Below, one piece after another: positions 61,857-64,000 of a stretch of 64,000 nucleotides of DNA. The notes under the pieces are model-generated. The model was not told the DNA's origin. It worked only from the letters and a program-made list of their open reading frames with translations, and made no database searches. The stretch covers positions 994,501 to 1,058,500 of the forward strand of contig JANEZZ010000809.1 in assembly GCA_026122225.1 (NCBI GenBank), written 5' to 3'. Source of the stretch: Heloderma charlesbogerti (taxonomy: Eukaryota; Chordata; Lepidosauria; Squamata; Helodermatidae). The position numbers were made by a program, and so were the translations under genes. Each line of letters opens with the position of its first letter. Position 1 is the first letter of the stretch.

Positions 61857-61984
61857 ATTGGCTCTGCCCTTGAGCCACCACTTTGTGTCTCACTCCACCA
61901 CCCAAGGCACCATTTTGCACCTGTCTCCAGCTGGTCAGTCTTGCGGTTCTGCTAAAAACCAAAGTAGATCTCGTAGGCCTGATT

Positions 61985-62297
61985 TAGAGATCTCTTGGTA
62001 TACCTTTTTTACAGTTGCACCAAACTACAGTTCTCAAGATTTGGATGTGAGAGACCATGACTCTTAAAACTAGAGTAGAACCAGTATAAAAGTATAGTGC
62101 AGACATGTACTCTCATTCCCTTGTTCTTTTTCTCTCCATCTGTCTTTCTGTTTCTTTCCCTTTGTTTTGTTTTTAAGAGCAAACTTTGGTGTGCCATTGG
62201 TACAACCCATGTTAGGTTAGCCTGAAAGGCAATTGTGATTCCTCACCTGAAGACCAGTGTTGCAATACATACTCAGTTTATGCTGGGCAGTGACCAG
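61985..62297. other. Unassigned, pyrimidine-rich in the middle
   Basis: 62115-62172 is a CT-rich tract. No gene seen. Confidence 0.35.
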
Positions 62298-62470
62298 CTG
62301 TGCTTCCAGACAAACTTCCTAGTGCTAATAAATCATGGTCCTTCCACTGTAAGCTACAAGTGGAATTGCAATTGACTTTCCACACCATCGAGATATTGGG
62401 CATTTTCTGTATGTACATCTCAGTATGTTCCATCCTAAACCAGTTCCCCCAGTGCTATTCTTCTGACTTT
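62298..62470 (+). mobile_element. GTGCTTCCAGA-type element, left part
   Basis: GTGCTTCCAGACAAACTTCC, TAGTGCTAATAAATCATGG and GTAAGCTACAAGTGGAATTGC match the left side of 2036 and relatives. The right end is not evident. Confidence 0.45.
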
Positions 62471-62489
62471 TATTTTAAAGAGGTGTGGT

Positions 62490-62945
62490 TTTGATGTGGG
62501 TAGTGCTAACTATGGGTTATTGAATTCTGGGTTGTTGTGATGTGTGAACCCAGCTGCACTAACAAACCATGATTTGTTAACCACAGATAACCCAGAAAAA
62601 GAACCCATGGTTTGTTGTTGGGTTGTAAACTCTGGGTTATTTAGACCATGGGTTGTCATTATGTGTGAACCCAGAACCATGGGTTGTTTTGCCAAGCTAC
62701 AGAAGCGGGGGGCAAGACTAGTAAAAAATAAACCCAGCCACTTTGTATGCTGGTACTACAGCGTTGAAAGGCATTTGGGATACAGAGAGAGAGTGGGCCA
62801 AGGAGGAGGGAAACAAACAACCCAGAGATTGAGAAAACAAACTACGAGTTGTTTGATTGTCTGCCAGACAAACCCTGGGTAGGGCAACAAACCATGGGTT
62901 AACCATGGATGAAATAAACTATGGGTTAGCATTATGTATGAACCA
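62490..62945. repeat. CATGGGTT-type repeat block
   Basis: Many inverted and direct variants: ACTATGGGTTATTGAATTC, AACAAACCATGATTTGTTAAC, CCCATGGTTTGTTGTTGGG, GACCATGGGTTGTCATTATG, CAACAAACCATGGGTTAACC and AACTATGGGTTAGCATTATG. GTGTGAACCCAG occurs twice (about 62541 and 62662). The block is the densest member of the family also seen at 2270, 2997, 57540 and 59350. Confidence 0.65.
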
Positions 62946-63119
62946 AGTCACTGGCTAGGTGAACCTATTACAGCATGGCACACTTTCACTATATACCCTT
63001 TGTGGTGGGAGCCATTTTTATCACATGTCTTTTTAATCAATCTTTTCAATGGCGCTAAAACACTTCTCTGGTTATATATGTATTTAAAAATCAAAATAAT
63101 GAATTCCATTCAAATGGAA

Positions 63120-63440
63120 GAGTGTTATAGCACTATACCCACGTACTGAAATATATAAATTATAAAGCTGATGAAAAAAGAATCCCCTTTCCAGTCACTG
63201 CAGTTTTAGCAAGATGGTTAATGACAGCGGTTGAAAAGGGGTGTTTTTTTAAAAAAATTGCCATTATAGGGGCTATAGTGCTATACCCCCATCACGCCAT
63301 AATGCTGCTTTAAAGGAAAAGTATTAAAACGCTATACCACTATAATGCTAATTTTTAAAAAATCATTAAAAAACTTTTTAACAACCTCCATTACTAAATG
63401 ACCTTACTAAAATGACAGTGAGTGGAAAGGAGATTCCCCC
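63120..63440. repeat. Palindromic AT-rich element with TATACC/GGTATA text
   Basis: Left arm 63181-63268 (AATCCCCTTTCCAGTCACTG, GCCATTATAGG) pairs with right arm 63341-63437 (ATAATGCTAATTTTTAAAAA, CAGTGAGTGGAAAGGAGATT). The loop holds GTGCTATACCCCCATCACG and AACGCTATACCACTATAATG. No coding capacity. Confidence 0.7.
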
Positions 63441-63499
63441 CCCCTTTGTCTTCAAAATGTTTGTATTGCATTATAGGGGTGGCAGCACAGCATAGCTTT

Positions 63500-63710
63500 T
63501 TCCCATTCTGAAAGGCTGAAATGCCTCTCCTAAAGCGTAGTTACTGGCAGGCAGAGCTTTAAGCTAAAATATGCTACTATTTTTGTAATTTGAGGGGTTT
63601 GATCCCGCACCTTTTGCCTTTAGCCCTGCCTACTGCTGGAATGCGGCCCCTGAGAGTTTCTCCAAAATGGAATTTGGCTCTTGGGCTGAAAGAGGTTCGG
63701 TACCCCTGCC
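63500..63710 (-). mobile_element. GGGCCAAAT-type hAT-like MITE, inverted copy
   Basis: CATTCTGAAAGGCTGAAATGCC, TAGTTACTGGCAGGCAGAGC, TTTAAGCTAAAATATGCTAC and GGGCTGAAAGAGGTTCGG are complements of the family blocks in order. Confidence 0.8.
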
Positions 63711-63712
63711 TT

Positions 63713-64000
63713 AAAGGCCCAGAGCCTAACACGCCTCTGTCTCTCCAAAAGCTCATCCCAGGCATGTTGATGCAGGGACTCTATAACACGTGGAGCTCTT
63801 AGAGATGGTTGTTCCGCGGCATTGCTGGAGCTAGGCTCGGGGACTACAGATGTCGGTGCAGGCTTGTGGATCACCAGCATTTCAGGCTTGGGCGTCTTTG
63901 GTTCGGCATTGGTACTTGGGCCTGGAGCCCCTCTGCTGGCATCACTGGTTGCTCAGCCTCGGAATCCAGGCCACTGCCAGACTCTGGGTTCAAGAGAGCT
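63713..64000. other. Unresolved window edge, possibly LTR-like
   Basis: GTTGCTCAGCCTCGGAATCC and GCCACTGCCAGACTCTGGG resemble in style the U3-like text of the solo LTR at 27269, but the feature would continue beyond the window and no end can be seen. The minus-strand 86-codon frame here has no recognisable domain. Confidence 0.25.

Larger units (their letters stand above)
59763..61984 (+). mobile_element. GTAGATCAGC-type MITE split by LINE insertions
   Basis: The left part (59763-59860) has GGCAGAAGGTACACTGGGATC and CTGCAGTAGATCAGCAAGG. The right part (about 61860-61984) has GGTTCTGCTAAAAACCAAAG, TAGATCTCGTAGGCCTGA. In the intact copy at 45495 these ends are about 300 bp apart; here a BovB copy and a CR1 copy lie between them. 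The layout is clear; the exact MITE residues between the LINEs are not. Confidence 0.55.

Noticed and set aside
1..64000. CRISPR array, operon, phage or plasmid features
   Set aside because: No regularly spaced repeats, no ribosome-binding sites with coding runs, and abundant vertebrate LINE/SINE sequence. The window is vertebrate nuclear DNA.

Overview
The window is non-coding-dominated vertebrate nuclear DNA, almost certainly from a squamate reptile (lizard or snake). The main evidence is a BovB (RTE-clade) LINE copy whose reverse transcriptase is immediately recognisable, plus a second BovB 3' end. Many squamate-style CR1 and L2 3' ends, tRNA-derived SINEs and short hAT-like non-autonomous DNA elements point the same way. 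Nothing bacterial, viral or plasmid-like was seen. Species cannot be fixed from the sequence.

No complete host gene is visible. The best coding candidate is one internal exon at 40381-40559 on the plus strand: a strong polypyrimidine tract and AG acceptor, about 60 open codons with a serine/acid patch and a SUMO-like VKQE motif, and a possible GT donor. I do not recognise the gene. If the exon is real, most of the window is intron or flank of a gene with large introns. Several repeat-free stretches (for example 19000-19260, 20935-21150, 31560-31900, 42900-43160, 47660-47830 and 49780-49960) look like candidate conserved non-coding elements, but that is inference.

Layout: 1-8.6 kb holds a nested SINE/MITE, short inverted-repeat elements and CR1 fragments. 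8.6-12.2 kb has a hAT-like MITE, a near-perfect 141 bp hairpin with TTAA ends, a GTTGCGCAAC-rich block and LINE and SINE pieces. 15.5-20.8 kb has two long hAT-like elements with 8 bp target duplications, a BovB tail and a composite SINE array. 22.8-28.9 kb has CR1, a local duplication and a solo LTR with a 5 bp duplication. 28.9-39.5 kb is mixed repeats and unassigned DNA. 40.4 kb is the candidate exon. 41.9-42.8 kb is a large palindrome broken by a later insertion. 43.6-58.4 kb is rich in MITEs with readable target duplications, including one MITE inside another. 59.3-63.7 kb is a nest of DNA elements, BovB, CR1 and two further palindromes.

The elements record a history of insertions rather than a cooperating gene system. 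The most useful information is the stratigraphy (what sits inside what, with target duplications), the composite SINE with a shared linker, and the hairpins. I found no convincing undescribed gene system.
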